This document shows, piece after piece, positions 51,408 to 64,000 of a DNA stretch of 64,000 nucleotides. The stretch comes from Struthio camelus. Its lineage: Eukaryota; Chordata; Aves; Struthioniformes; Struthionidae. The position numbers and the translations under genes were made by a program. The DNA is taken from the NCBI RefSeq assembly GCF_040807025.1, contig NC_090944.1:118188738-118252737 (forward strand). The letters run 5' to 3'. Every line of letters begins with the position of its first letter. The stretch's first letter is position 1. The notes beneath the pieces are model-generated. The model searched no databases. It was not told the DNA's origin and saw only the letters and a program-made list of their open reading frames with translations.

Positions 51408-51455
51408 CAGCAGGCAGCTTGGACTCTGTTTCAGCAGGCAGCTTGGACTCTGTTT
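51408..51455 (+). repeat. Tandem duplication, 24 bp x 2, perfect
   Basis: 51,408-51,431 and 51,432-51,455 are identical units starting CAGCAGGCAGCTTGGACTCT. The second copy runs into the MIR-like relic that follows. Confidence 0.95.
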
Positions 51456-51530
51456 CCACCTCTGTCACAACATAACTGTGTTACCTTGGCATCTTAACTT
51501 CCTCATCTTTGAAAGAGAGCCATCACCTTT
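51443..51530 (+). mobile_element. MIR-like SINE relic in DUSP10 intron
   Basis: CTGTCACAACATAACTGTGT, then TACCTTGGCATCTTAACTTC, then CTCATCTTTGAAAG follows the MIR order 'CTGTGTGACCTTGGGCAAGTTACTTAACCTC ... TCCTCATCTGTAAAATG'. It is antisense to DUSP10. Confidence 0.65.
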
Positions 51531-51969
51531 CCAAAGGCAGGTATTTTCGGATTGAATTAGTAACAAAAATATACTTATTTCAAAATTTTATTATTTGATG
51601 TTTTTACTAAGTCATTCTTGAAATGAGCTTCCACTGGGGCACTCCTCTACAGCATCTCTGCAAAAGAAGCAGTTTTTCCTTTGTATATCTTAGCAAGACT
51701 CCAGCAATGCTGGGAAGAGACTTAAATAACTCCTCACTTCTTGCTGTATATCAAGTTCTGTGTCTTTCTACTTGTTCTCAGCCCCTCAGCCCAACTTTTT
51801 TTCATCTTCAGCAGCGTGAAAAGGGTATTTGCCATTACTCTCCCCAACTGATTTGGGCAGAGCATCCAACACAGCTGAACGCTGCCTCTTCAGAAGTTCT
51901 CAGCAGGACTGGTGAGGAAGGGGCAGGAGAGGCACAACGCAACCATGCACACATACACGCACACACTCT

Positions 51970-51981
51970 CCCCCCCCCCCC
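51970..51981 (+). repeat. C12 homopolymer after a CA-rich tract
   Basis: ACACATACACGCACACACTCT is followed by 12 C. It is G-rich on the DUSP10 transcript strand and intronic. Confidence 0.85.
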
Positions 51982-53929
51982 ACCACCAATAGATGCATTA
52001 CCTACACAGAGTGATACAACATAGGTCAAATTTAGGGAGGACACAGCTCCTGGAAGAGCATGCAGATTGGACATGAGAAATAGAGATAGTCACTACCATG
52101 CTATCTTCATCTCCCACACTTTGTTTTTAAAATGGGAGATAACATTTTTAGGATGCAAAACTCTGATAGATTTCTTTTGTTCTACTCTGCAAGATAAGCA
52201 TTAATTTAGTCTGCAAGATTTTGTGTGAAATCCAGCCAGACCAAAAGTAAGGTGCATCTTTTCTGGGTGCAGTGATGTTTCAGTCAGCTGAGGGTAGCCA
52301 AAAAGAAAGTAGTTTAACCTGTGTTACGAAAGCATAAATGAATCCCCCTTTCCTCCAGATATTTTTGCCAGTTAGCATTTAAGAAAGCTGAAGCTCTGTA
52401 ACTGCCTTTTTTTCCTTGACCCACCTTCTCAGAGAGTTTTTGATTTTACATCCTATGGCTTTAGTCTGATCTAAACCTGGGTTTGGTTGTGCTGGGTTTT
52501 TTTTATTTTCTTTTAATTTTTATATATTTAAATAGAGGTAGGCTGATGATCAACTATTTAAACACTTCTACACCTCCTCAAATACAATTTGAAGCTTATA
52601 CTAAAGAACAGAAGGCTTCGACTAGTTACTTTCCCAGATGGCTAAATTTGCTGGGGAGGGGGAAACCATGGAGAAACATTCATTTATTAAAAACAAAGAC
52701 AGACCCTCAAGCTGCAATTATTAAAAGGAAAGTAAGACAGCTTTGGGACACTTTCTAAGCCCTTTCAGAGCAAGGCTGGTTTCCTCTGCCCTTGGCTAGA
52801 TCGCAAGCCTCACACTATCTTTGCATGGTTTCAAGAGCTCTGATCCCCTAGGATCCTATGCATGCCGGACGTGGAAATTTCCCTCTTCTCCCACCCCAAA
52901 AAAACATTAATGGAGTTTTGCAATTCCTTTATGTAGCCTTACCCTGCTGCATCCCCCTGTCTTACTGAATTAGAAACCTAAGGTTTTACTGGATTTCCTG
53001 ACCCAGCTTTTCTTCCCAAGAGATCAAAGCAAGGCTTCCTCTCCCCTGTCCTCAGAGGGCTCTATCCCTTTCCTTTGCCTTCCCCTGCATATAGTAATAA
53101 TTTAGGGCAACTCCGTCAGTAAGCAAGGGGTCGGGGGCGACAAGGGCATAGCTGCTCTCCTATGATCAATTCCTGAACACTACAAAGCAGGGAAACGAAC
53201 ACCAGGACAGCTTTCTCTCAGAAACCTGGCAACACTACTGTTTTTACCTATTACAAGAATTTTGAACGAATTTTGTGCTTCACTAACTACTCTGAAGGCT
53301 GTGTAAGGCCATATTTAGTTTCGCTTGTATTGTCAGAAATGCTGCGTGCCTAGTTTCTGCTTACTTTCACTCTGTGGCATCTCCTGTTTAAGTAGCTTAG
53401 GGGTATGATTTTATCCATTGATACTGATGCCTAACTCCAGCCCTCCACATTCAGGAACCCCCACAAAACTGAGATTTTTCTCTCTTCTTCCTAATTGCTT
53501 TGCGTTTCTTAGGTTTCATAGTAACTTCTAGTCAAATTCTCTTAGTTACTATCTCTAATGAAGACTGAGTCTCTCCTAACTTAATTTCAAGAGAAAACTG
53601 ATGAACTTTCAGAAGTCTTATGATAAAATAAATGGAGGTGGCAACTTTGGAGCGTATGTGCAGGTGAGCGGGCAGTGATGGAAACGATTGTGTTAATAGG
53701 CTGCATGCTTCACGAGAGACTTTACCACAGAAACGCAGCTCCATCTGAAATCAGGGGTACTGATGAAGAACTAATCCAGCAACGTTATCCACGTTACTCC
53801 TAACCTTGCTATGACCCACACAACATGCTCCTCACCCAAGTTTCATGGTGTGCTCATCTATTCTACAGACAGGCTGCCTCTTTCAGCAGGGCTGGTAACC
53901 TACTACTCCTTCTACGAGGGCATCAGTTA

Positions 53930-54680
<751 letters not shown>

Positions 54681-55327
54681 CAGGTCAGTGGGAGGAGGTG
54701 AAAGCAAGAAAGGCATTTATCCGAGGAGGAAAACATTCTCAGAGCCACAAGCACCAAAGCAGAAAAGCAAGTCAGCTGGAATAGGTCTTTTAACTTTACC
54801 TGTTCACAGCCATCGCCTATTTATTTGCCAGGCGGCAGGCCTGCAGGGCACCTACGGAGCATAATACTTCTGACAAGCGAAGGTCAGAGCGGGCAGGGTG
54901 TAGTTCACTCAGACTTCACTCTGGAGAACAGTGCACGTCTGTGCAGTTGAACAAAGAGCACCACTCCTCATAACATAATAGCGACTGAGGTGCTTGCTTA
55001 ACACGCAGCAAACAGCTCTCCTTTTTCTGCCCCAGCTGCCTGAAAATACCTAGCAAGAGTTATTTTTAGGGCATTAATATGGATTGGGAAACGGATCTGA
55101 GGGGGAAGGGAGAAAAAAAATTTTTGGCTCAGCGTTTTCCCTGGCTCTGTTGTAAGTTACGTTGTTGGGTCTTCTTCTTTAAAGCAGCATTTTCCCATTT
55201 TTCAGGAGGGTGGCTCCACAGAACCAGAAAGAAAAGCAGACGTTCTTTCTACACCTCATTCAGCGATTACATCAGCCCCAGGCTCCCCACCTGCCTGGTT
55301 TCCATAGCGATTATACAAAGCATACAA

Positions 55328-55350
55328 TGACATCAGCTGGCATGACATCA
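55328..55350. promoter_or_regulatory. Paired CRE/AP-1-like motifs
   Basis: TGACATCA occurs at 55,328-55,335 and again at 55,343-55,350, 15 bp apart and separated by GCTGGCA. Each is one base from the CRE TGACGTCA. The pair lies ~1 kb upstream of the penultimate DUSP10 exon. DUSP10 is a stress-inducible gene acting on the JNK/p38-ATF pathway, so a feedback role is imaginable but unproven. Confidence 0.35.
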
Positions 55351-55730
55351 GCTCTTTGAGTGCAAACAATACAAGAAGAACTACTTTGTTTAAGGCCTTT
55401 GGTACAACTGCGTTCCTAGGAGCCAATGATGTAATGCTAACAGGTGGCTTGGGTTTGCCTTTGCTTCCTTCAAAAGAAAAAGGCAGAAAGAGAAGAAATG
55501 CAATGATGCCCTCCTGCCTGCGTGTAAAAGTATGTTTGTGTTTTACTAGGACGGATACTTGAAGTAATGCACCACATTGAGACAGTTCAAGTGTTCAGAA
55601 TCAATTGCGCTTAGTTAAATGTGAGACAAAAAAATCCAGAAAGAGTGGAAGGGGAAGGGGGAAGAACTACACTGAATTTACTAGAAGGAGCTACACTAAA
55701 TAAATGCTGAATGTCACCATCCTGCTAAAT

Positions 55731-55755
55731 AGCTTTTTTTAAAAAAAAAAAAGCT
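55731..55755. repeat. Poly-T/poly-A inverted repeat
   Basis: AGCTTTTTTT (55,731-55,740) is followed by A12 and GCT, so AAAAAAAGCT (55,746-55,755) is its exact complement around five A. Confidence 0.85.
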
Positions 55756-56350
55756 GTTATCTTTGTCATGTTTTTTTCACAATGATCTAGCAGAGGAAGA
55801 TTTTAAAACAGAGATCAAAACATGTTGTCACATAGGCTTTGGACCAGACAGAAAGGACTTCAGTGTTCAAGTCTCAGGCACTGCAAGAGCAAAAGCCTAA
55901 GTGCCTGGCCTGCAGGATGGAACCCACCCAGGGCCATCTCGACACCCTACACAGTACACGCTGGGCACAAGACACTCCGACCGCGTCACAACCGGTCAGG
56001 GGCTTTGAGAAGGCAGATGCTTAACTAAAGCCCGCAAACACACAGACTATCTATACACCCAGAATCAGCCAATAGGATTCAAGTCCTCATCTTTCAGACA
56101 GCATTAAAATCACCAGCTACCACTGCGGGGTGGATGTGCATGCCAGGAGATGGGACACAAGAGCAGCAGCTAAGCACACAGGCACTCAGCCTCTCTGGAA
56201 CAGAGCGCTTCCAGGTGCGCACAGGGATGCATATATTACAGAACTACAGAATCGTCACAGACAGTGTAGCACCTATGGAGCTTTAGTACTTTCAGGAAAA
56301 GTCAAACAGGGACTGCCATTTTAGCCCTAAGTCCTGACCTCCTCTTAATA

Positions 56351-56352
<2 letters not shown>

Positions 56353-56382
<30 letters not shown>
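56353..56382 (+). repeat. T30 homopolymer
   Basis: Thirty uninterrupted T, the longest homopolymer in the window. On the DUSP10 transcript strand it is A30. I see no retrotransposon body on either side, so it is not clearly a retroposon tail. Confidence 0.9.
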
Positions 56383-56383
<1 letters not shown>

Positions 56384-59300
56384 AAGTCTAGACTTCTGCC
56401 CTTCACATGCTGTTAGCTCACTTTTTCAAAAGTCCAAGAATTACTCATAACAAGCAGAATATTCCCCCTGCCTCAAAGCCGTGCTTATCTTCAGCTGGTT
56501 CTGCAGTTTACAGGACAAGGAGCAAAACCTCTACCTTAGAGATCTCTACTCACAAAGTTAATAAAACAGAGAGCAAAAGGAAGGACAAAAAAATCTGAGC
56601 TTGTCTGACAATTACGTCACCTGACCTTGACAGGATCTTCTCAGGCAGCTCAAGGGAACAAATGTGACCATGGTCCCCAAGCTGAACATCTCTGAAGTCT
56701 CATTCAAATCAACAGCCCCAGCCTTAAGTTTGGGCTAAAGGCTAAACCCTAATCCACATTCTAGTCTCCTCAGTCCCAATCCAACATTTATTCTGCTTTT
56801 GAACAGGCAAGCAATTCCCCTCAAGCATTCCCCGTAAATATTTCTGTTTAAACAATAACCAGGGCATGTTAGGATTCCCAAGAATACCCCTGAAGAATAA
56901 GCATCTTGGGCATAGTGACTCCAGCCTCAATGCTTGTTCTTCACTGCTTCCCCAGTCCTCCGGCCAAAAGCAGAGATAGGATCCTATTGCTTCATCCCTC
57001 AGGTACCGATATATTTATGGTGCAGCAGATACCATCCTGCTTCTGCAGCAGCCTTGTAAGATAAGGCAGAGCTGGAAGGTCTGGAGAAAGCTCTTTCCTC
57101 ATTACCCAAGCATCTTTCTTCTGGAGCCTCCCCCCACCCTGTTGGCTAGAGGACACTTTTGCTCCTATTGCCAATTCTTCCTCAGTACTGCGTGTGAACT
57201 TGGATCCGGCAGGTAAAAACAGGGAGGAGAGGACAAGAGATCTTTGTATCATGCAGAATTCCTCTATCACCACACCCAGAGGAGAGCAAGAGGAGGTGCC
57301 AGGCAACCCTCACCACTCCAGCAGGGTTGCCAGGCCAAAGGAGGGGAAGGGGATCCTAAATACAGCATATGGAAGATGCCTGAACACCAGTACTGTGTAG
57401 CAGCTAAAAAAAAAAAAAACCATACAATGGCCTCATCAATTTCTTTCCTGACATTTGTCAGTAAAAAGGTCATCTGTTCCTAATGTCAGTCCAAGCGATT
57501 CTCAGAGCACACATTCCTGAAACTATGCAGTACTGGGTAAAGGATTAAGCTGAACTAGCTCAGACACATGAGCAAGGAAGCAGTGGGCAGGAACACAGGT
57601 GCCTGGGAAGGATGCAGCAAGATGTGGTCAGGGAGGGAAGATTAATTCTGAAACAGACAGCTAAGCTTAGCTTGGTTCTGTGCTGCAATACTAGTCTTAC
57701 ATGCCTCAAAAAAAAAAAATAATAATAAAGAAAGATCCAGTTACCCCACAAGCATCACTTCATTACTCCACTCGCCCTGCACTTAGCACATAGGATCCTA
57801 GTTGAACTATGTGGCACTAATGTAATTTAAATGGAGCTCACGTATGCACAGTGCTCTGGTTTGCCACACATTTAAAATAATACTTCCCCAAAAATGCCCA
57901 GGTGAAGCTCTTTATGACCAGTGAGAAAGGGGTACGGAGTCAAAAAGGGATGAACATTCTGCCAAAACAACTATAATACACAGTATTCAGGGGTGTCTGT
58001 ATTTCTCTGACAGGCAGCTGCTGTTTAATTGTTTTAAGTCTTCATGCAGTGGGGGAAAGGAGGTGGGAAAGAAGAGGCAATATCCAAAGAAAAGGCTGGT
58101 ACTTCGCTATAGCAAGTCTGGTCTAAGAGTTCATTCATTGAACTCGGCGAGGACAAGAACCTGCTTATATCCCCGCTACTCACAGATGCTCCAGATCACA
58201 AGGAAGCCAGAGGTATGGATTTAAAAATACACCAGTTGCAGCCATAACAGAATCTGTTGTGTGATCAAAGATGTTTAAAGCCTCCCGGAGCCTGGGACAA
58301 AAAGGAGGCATCGCGGTCAGCAGTGACAGGGAGAGAGCATGGGTGAGAAGCAGAACCTGAAAGAAGCCTCTCACTGATACAAAAGCAAGATGCATTTCAA
58401 AAGCAGCTCTTCAGCTGCTATTTGCAATACATACAAAGACCCATCATATAGAGGTAGCCTAAGCTGGCAGGCAATACATCTATCAGAAAAGACCGTTCGC
58501 ATGCATGACAGTGCAGTTTGAGCTACAGCTGTGAAGCCTAAACTCAGCTGTGTAGTTACCTTCAGTCAGATCGCTCCGATTTCAAGGTGTAACACACTGA
58601 CAAAAAACAATATGCCAGCAGCTATGTTACTTACTAACGTTCACTTTTATAGCACGTGGCGTTTGTAAGCAGTCTCTTCTAGCTTTAAACATACTCTCTA
58701 GCTTTAATTGCTTATGTGTAGTAAAACAACTTCACTCAACCAATTTGATGCTGACACTAAGAACATGCCAAGTGTTTTTGTGCACACTCTGCTCCTAAAT
58801 GGGTGCCAAGCAGGTTTTCAAAGGGGCTGCACATACCCAAATCCCAATTAAGTCAAAGGGATGCAAGGATATCCTGGGTTTCTGAGCATAGTGGGTATTT
58901 TTCCATAAGGACATGGAATCAAGGAAGCAGGATGCTTCTTGACAGACAGCCTGGCCTGCTATCTAGTGAAACACATCAGAAGCCAGAGCACTCCTGTTAG
59001 TCACTGATACGAGGAGCCAGAGATTTTTACAATTATCACTACAGAAGCTGCATTACATATTCCACCATGCTATCTTGCCAGAACAGTTAGTAAGCGACAA
59101 CAGACCTCTGATTGTCTGAGATGTCAAAACTTTTAGGAAGTTTCAAGTCAACACCATATACACTCCAGCTATTCAGACCTGTTTGTTCAAGCTCTTTGCA
59201 ACCATCTGCCCATAAACATCTTGCTTAATGCTTCTCAAAAACCTCTGCCGAGCAGCGCCAAGGCAGCAGCTGCACACAGATTTCTGAGCTCCAAAGCCAC

Positions 59301-60720
59301 CCAGGAGCTCCAGGCTCGCACCAGTACAGCGAGGCCAGGTGAGCAGCTGCACAGGAGCCAAAGCAGCTCTGGTGTTTGCATAGAAGTTACACCAAACACA
59401 GTGTCTGTCATTTGCCATCAGAAAAAGGTTAACAGGATGCAAAACAGACACAAAAGATATGGCAGAAAAAAAGCCAATCAGCTTTTACAAGACACCGTGA
59501 CCACACAACTGGAACAAGCATCTTAAAAATAAAAAAGTGTGTGTTTTTTTTTTTTTTTAAGGGAAGACAAAAATAAAGAGGCAGAGTATGGCGACACGTG
59601 CCCTCCTTTGTCAGGTCTTCTGCGATACCTCTTTCGATCGTTACTGCGGCTCTACAGCAGGGTGACCATATAAACTAGAATGTGGATTCATGGTACGTTT
59701 TGGTAGATTTACATTATGTTTCCTACCTGAAAACAGGTACTTACCCCACAGTAAAGGGAGTAGGTTAGTTTTTTGTTTGGCCTCCTTTTAAAAAAAAAAG
59801 TCCTCCCTCTTCTCCCCCCACAATAGGGAGAGTGCTTACGTGGAGGCAGTTACAAAATACCCTTACCATCAAGCAATATCTAGCCTGCCTTTGCATTACC
59901 TCATTCACACGGCCATATACGCTTTGTTTCGAGAGAGGCAGGTACTGGGTGTTCCTGTTACAACTACAAACAGGGACATTTTTATACATGACAGACTGCA
60001 GATGTGGGATCCACATTTAGACAGAACATGTGATCCCTAGAGACAAACAAACCTTTTATATCGCTTTCAGAGCTATTCAGATGGACTTCTGGATCCACTC
60101 ATCCTTGATTACAATACTACAGAGGCATTTCAAAAAATATAAAGGCAATAGAAAAGTAGAAATCCCACAGCGCTGCGAAGTATCAGCAGAAGATATATTC
60201 TGTCTGCAACTTGGACTCTACTCCAGTTGCTGGGCTCTCACGGGGGAGCCCGGGAGCCTTCAGCATCACACGGGCTGCGTTAATAAAAGCGTTAACAGTT
60301 AAGGAAGAAGCCCAAGTTTTTGAACGCCCACTCGGCATGCTGCTTCTCAGTACCCTCCCAACAAATCCAGCTCCTACAGCTAAGTTTGACCATGTTTACA
60401 GTTGAAGCGATGCAGCTGAAGTAACGAGCTTTTGGGGCACAAGAGGAACAGGAAGGAGAAGATATTTAAACAATCGGTGCGTATCTGTTTAAGATGACGC
60501 TTTGAATTTGTGCAAGTACAGCCTGTTCCTTTAAACGCGTGACCTCATTTATTTACATTACCGCAGAAAAGCGCTGCCAGAAGCAACAGCTGATGACAGT
60601 CTCATGTATTTTTCCACTAAGGCAACAATTAAACTGCTTCTGTGTTATTAACGAACAGACGATTTTGTGTCAAGTTGATTCAAAGTGCAGGATGCCTCAA
60701 GGTTAATAAGCAAGCGCAAC

Positions 60721-60960
60721 TTCGGCGCGTAAAAATAGCGGCGCGCTGCCGGCCAGGTACCGCCGTGCTCCGCGCCACCCCCTCCCACCGCGCAGCGGGG
60801 CCCCGGCCCGGCAGGCTCGCTCCGCGGGGAGCTTTCAGCAGCGCCCCGAGGTGCTGCGCCAGCGGGGCACCTCGATGCTGAGCCACCGCGGCGAGACCGC
60901 AGGCGCCGGGGGCTGCTCTCGCCACCCCGGGGAGGGCACGCAGCGGACCGCGGTGCCAGC
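60721..60960. promoter_or_regulatory. CpG island inside the DUSP10 upstream intron
   Basis: About 36 CpG by hand count in 240 bp at roughly three-quarters G+C, in strong contrast to AT-rich flanks. It includes GGCGCG, CCGCGCAGCGGGG, CACCGCGGCGAG and GACCGCGG. Such islands in vertebrates normally mark promoters. No TATA box is obvious. The reading frames through it on both strands (60,642-60,881 plus; 60,925-60,680 minus) are compositional artefacts. It could serve an alternative DUSP10 first exon or an antisense RNA. Confidence 0.7.
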
Positions 60961-61065
60961 TAGCGTATATGAACTAATTTGAGCCATGCTGTTACGTATC
61001 TTACTGGAGCACTGACAGTAAGAACATGCTTATCTTCATGAGTGCTGTACTGGCTTATCTTTGCC

Positions 61066-61073
61066 CCTTACCG
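61066..61073 (-). promoter_or_regulatory. Consensus-like splice donor near the CpG island
   Basis: The minus strand reads CGGCG|GTAAGG, with the GT at 61,071-61,070. This is a strong U2-type donor. A CpG-containing stretch lies upstream on that strand (~61,215-61,315). It could end an alternative non-coding first exon spliced to the acceptor at 54,362-54,361. Motif evidence only. Confidence 0.3.
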
Positions 61074-61095
61074 CCGTTCTTCTTCGGCTCAGACT

Positions 61096-61121
61096 GCTCC
61101 ACCAGGCAGCTCCACCAGGCA
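61096..61121 (+). repeat. Tandem repeat, 13 bp x 2, perfect
   Basis: GCTCCACCAGGCA occurs at 61,096-61,108 and directly again at 61,109-61,121. Confidence 0.95.
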
Positions 61122-62059
61122 GCGTTGCCTTTCTTCTGCTGACCTTCATAAAACCGGTTTACGGATGGCCAAGGCTGGCTGAGCTTATCTGGACATAATT
61201 GTTTTTGTCACCCAGGTCACAGGTACGCTGGGAGCGCTTTCCCAAGCGAGGGGGAACCGGAGCACTGTGGCACCGCGGCGCTCCGAGGGATGTGATCCCT
61301 GCTCCGACACGGGGACACTTTTAGCAGCAAATCCATCATAGCTTCCTTCCTTCCCCCAAGGGAAGCAAGCTGTACAGGGCAAAGCAGAATTTTGCCAGTT
61401 TAGGCCAAATCCACCCTCAGGATGCTGTCTGATCCCACAACAGCCATCCAGCTCACATGTCTTCATACCTCTAACCAACAAAGCCATGCCTGCAGAAGCT
61501 TATAGCATAGATATGGTCTTAACTCCACTTGAGAGTATTTATGGGAAGTACTGTATTCTTCCTGCAGAGGGATCAGTCACGGTTTTTGGTCTCATATCAT
61601 CGTCATCTCAGGCTTTTCCTTCCCAGGAGGAGTTCCCAGCTCCTCTCCTTATCTCTTTGTTAAGATGATCGGCACTGAAATCAGTAACTTTGCAACCAAA
61701 AGCGTTAAGTCTTACAGTTGAATCACCCTGCAATAAATGGCTACTAGAGAAGTTTCTGCTCTTCCAACTCAACTCTTTGTTTATAAAGATACGAGCAATG
61801 CTCACGGAAACTTCCACTCTCGCAAGAGGAACGATCCTCAGAACCCCATGGGTTGGGCATTCAAATAAAATGTTTCTAAATGAGGGCTGATGCATTCTGT
61901 GGCTTGCAAGACAGACTCCATTCTGGCTTGCCAGGCACTAGCCTAAGTATTTGATATGGAAACCCAGACAAAGTAGCAGAACTAGGCTGTTAAGACCTGA
62001 GCCACAGATCCCTTATTTCAGGGCACTAGCAGCCAATGGTGGAGTTTGCAGCTCTTAAC

Positions 62060-62083
62060 GTGTGTGTGTGGGGGGGGGGGGGG
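62060..62083 (+). repeat. (GT)5-G14 compound microsatellite
   Basis: Five GT units lead into 14 G (62,070-62,083). Confidence 0.9.
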
Positions 62084-62690
62084 AATCACCCAGAACAGGG
62101 GATTTAAAGAGAACAGGAGCCAGACATAGGGCAAATCTTTTCACACTTGGCTGATACAAGATCTATTACGCATGGCTATGACCAAACCAGAGGTCTATCC
62201 ATTCCATCATCTTGCCTCCAACACCACCAGTAAGCAGATGTCAAGGAAAGAGGAAAAACAGATGGAAAACACCTTGCTCTCTGCATTTCTCCTCCAGCCC
62301 ACCCTCAGCCTCCCATTACTTCCAGCTTGAGGAGGTATAGTTCTACAAGGTATCAAAAGCACTAGCAAGGGCTGGAGGCACCGGTGGGGTGCCTGGAGGG
62401 AGAGAGCAAAAATAATCTTGTAGATGAAGATCTAGCCATTGCATTTCACAACTGTTGCTGACACCATTTCATCCACAACAAAGAGAGCATCCATGGTACG
62501 TACTGTGGATCATTCTCTGTTCATCAGTGTCTCTTCAGTGCCTCAGGAAGTTCCCTATACACCATGAACGGCCACTTTCTTTGCTGTGCACCAAGAGCTT
62601 CCTTGCCCAAGCAGCGCTTCCCCTCTCTGCAGGAGGCTGTAAAGGACCTTACTTCCCACACCTCTTCCAAAGCAACAGGGCTAACTGAAA

Positions 62691-62714
62691 TATATCAGCT
62701 CAGAAGCTGATATA
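62691..62714. repeat. Perfect inverted repeat, 10-bp stem, 4-nt loop
   Basis: TATATCAGCT (62,691-62,700) and AGCTGATATA (62,705-62,714) are exact complements around CAGA. Confidence 0.9.
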
Positions 62715-62967
62715 CTCGCAAACACAGATCCTCTCCTTACCACAGCTGTTCAAGTGGTCAGTGTCCAGACCACTCATGGCTTGCCCTCACTGCTGTAGGA
62801 AGATGAGTGCTGCCTCACGGTTGAAAACAGTGTACTTGGCCCACACAGCAGGAAGCAAGAGATGAGAAGGACAACTCCCCCCTCTGTCAAAGGAAGTGGA
62901 GACTGTTCAGACTACACTCGCCTAGACAAAATTACAAGCAACTCCTTTGATTTCAGGGGAATTGTTC

Positions 62968-62985
62968 TTTTTTTTTTTTTTTTTT
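62968..62985 (+). repeat. T18 homopolymer
   Basis: Eighteen consecutive T follow TTGTTC, within the DUSP10 upstream intron. Confidence 0.9.
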
Positions 62986-63250
62986 AAATACATTGGAGAG
63001 AAACTGAAATATGATCAAGCTCGCAACAGGGGAAAACCCATCCTTTTACAGTACAAAGAGAACACAGTGATACTGAGAGTGTTTTACACATTACAATTTC
63101 TGCTGTAACAGAAGGGAAAATTCATTACTGCAGCTTCATTCAGTTCCCCAGAGCAGAAAATTATACCTCATTCACCATCCTTTCACAATATAAGTATCCT
63201 TTCCTGGATTACATTTACCTAAAGAACCTGCACAGATTTTAGAATAGGGC

Positions 63251-63264
63251 GGGGGGGGGGGGGG
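63251..63264 (+). repeat. G14 homopolymer
   Basis: After GGGC come 14 consecutive G and then AAGG. This is one of four long plus-strand G runs in the window. Confidence 0.9.
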
Positions 63265-64000
63265 AAGGACGACACACACAAGTGACTGAAAATTTTACTT
63301 CCCTTGCTACTAAGTGAAATAGGTCTCGCTTTCTGATCTTGCGAGCATATTTCTCACCTGCTAGAGTATGCCCGCAGCAGGTTCAAACAACCCATTGCAA
63401 GGTTTCTTTCCCCTATCACCCACACAGCATTCAGTATCAGCCTGGCCACAAAAGATTAAGCTTTAAACAAACAAAAAAAAAGTAAAAGTAAACATAGTTC
63501 ACAAAGAACAGCTTCCACCTTGATACACTCAATCTAATCTAGTCTCTCTCTCTAATCAAGCTGTCAACAGCACTTCAAAAAAAGCAAAACTGTGCATTCC
63601 ACAGAAGTTGCAAGGTCAGTTTTTTTCCATGTGGGAACTATCCAGAGAGGCTGGTTTATATGCAGATTCTGGCCTAAAGGAGTTACAAGCACATCGTTGA
63701 CATGATTGCTTTGAGGTCCCTTTAAATGTCAAGAGAGTGACATAGGATAAAAAGGGTAAGTTTCCCCTCAGCATTGACACACACATGCATAACATTCGCA
63801 TGCTATTTCTAAAATCACCTCAGTGCTGCTCGCACCTCTTGCCACAGCATATCATCTCCTACTGGCCTCTTGCAGTCTCTGATCTTGTCTACTCTTATTT
63901 AGCACTTTGACACCCGGAACAGTGCAGTGCAGCGCTTTCCTGAAAGACATCACAGGCAGAACTAGGCCCTCTTCCCCCTCCCACAGTAAAGCAGGAGAGG

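Noticed and set aside
51623..52024. 133-codon plus-strand frame in the last DUSP10 intron
   Set aside because: It runs through a CA repeat and a C12 run and has no domain. It lies antisense inside an intron.
60642..60925. Open frames on both strands across the CpG island
   Set aside because: High G+C removes stop codons. The translations are Ala/Arg/Pro/Gly-rich with no domain.

Overview
The window looks like ordinary nuclear DNA from an amniote, most likely a bird. The first ~0.9 kb is a CR1 LINE of the avian type. Identifiable interspersed repeats are otherwise sparse and old: one decayed CR1/L3-like copy and several MIR-like fragments. The one gene that can be recognised is split by canonical GT-AG introns. 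It is DUSP10 (MAP kinase phosphatase 5), encoded on the minus strand. Species cannot be fixed from the sequence alone; crocodilians and turtles share these repeat families, but the low repeat density favours a bird.

Layout. 1-895: 5'-truncated CR1 LINE, sense on the minus strand, whose 3' end lies outside the window. 896-50,200: a long gene-poor stretch with no supportable exon. It holds microsatellites, homopolymers, two short tandem duplications, several compact perfect inverted repeats, MIR-like relics and a CR1/L3-like relic near 22.75-23.8 kb. 50,205-50,793: the DUSP10 3'UTR. 50,794-51,059: the last DUSP10 coding exon with the HCxxxxxR catalytic loop. 51,060-53,982: an intron. 53,983-54,360: the preceding DUSP10 coding exon, with the start of the phosphatase domain. 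54,361-64,000: part of the next upstream intron. The exon for the N-terminal rhodanese-like, MAPK-docking half of the protein is not here and must lie beyond 64,000.

The upstream intron holds the most interesting signal: a dense CpG island at 60,721-60,960, with a consensus-like minus-strand splice donor nearby at 61,071. A second CpG-rich zone (~54,180-54,680) runs into the penultimate exon. The known short human DUSP10 isoform (140 residues) begins at a methionine whose equivalent here is codon 54,139-54,137. These intronic islands are therefore reasonable candidates for internal promoters making a phosphatase-domain-only product; this is inference.

The gene desert 3' of DUSP10 agrees with the known amniote arrangement, in which a large non-coding interval separates DUSP10 from HLX. 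I found no bacterial-type operon, CRISPR array, rRNA or tRNA, and no convincing new protein-coding system.
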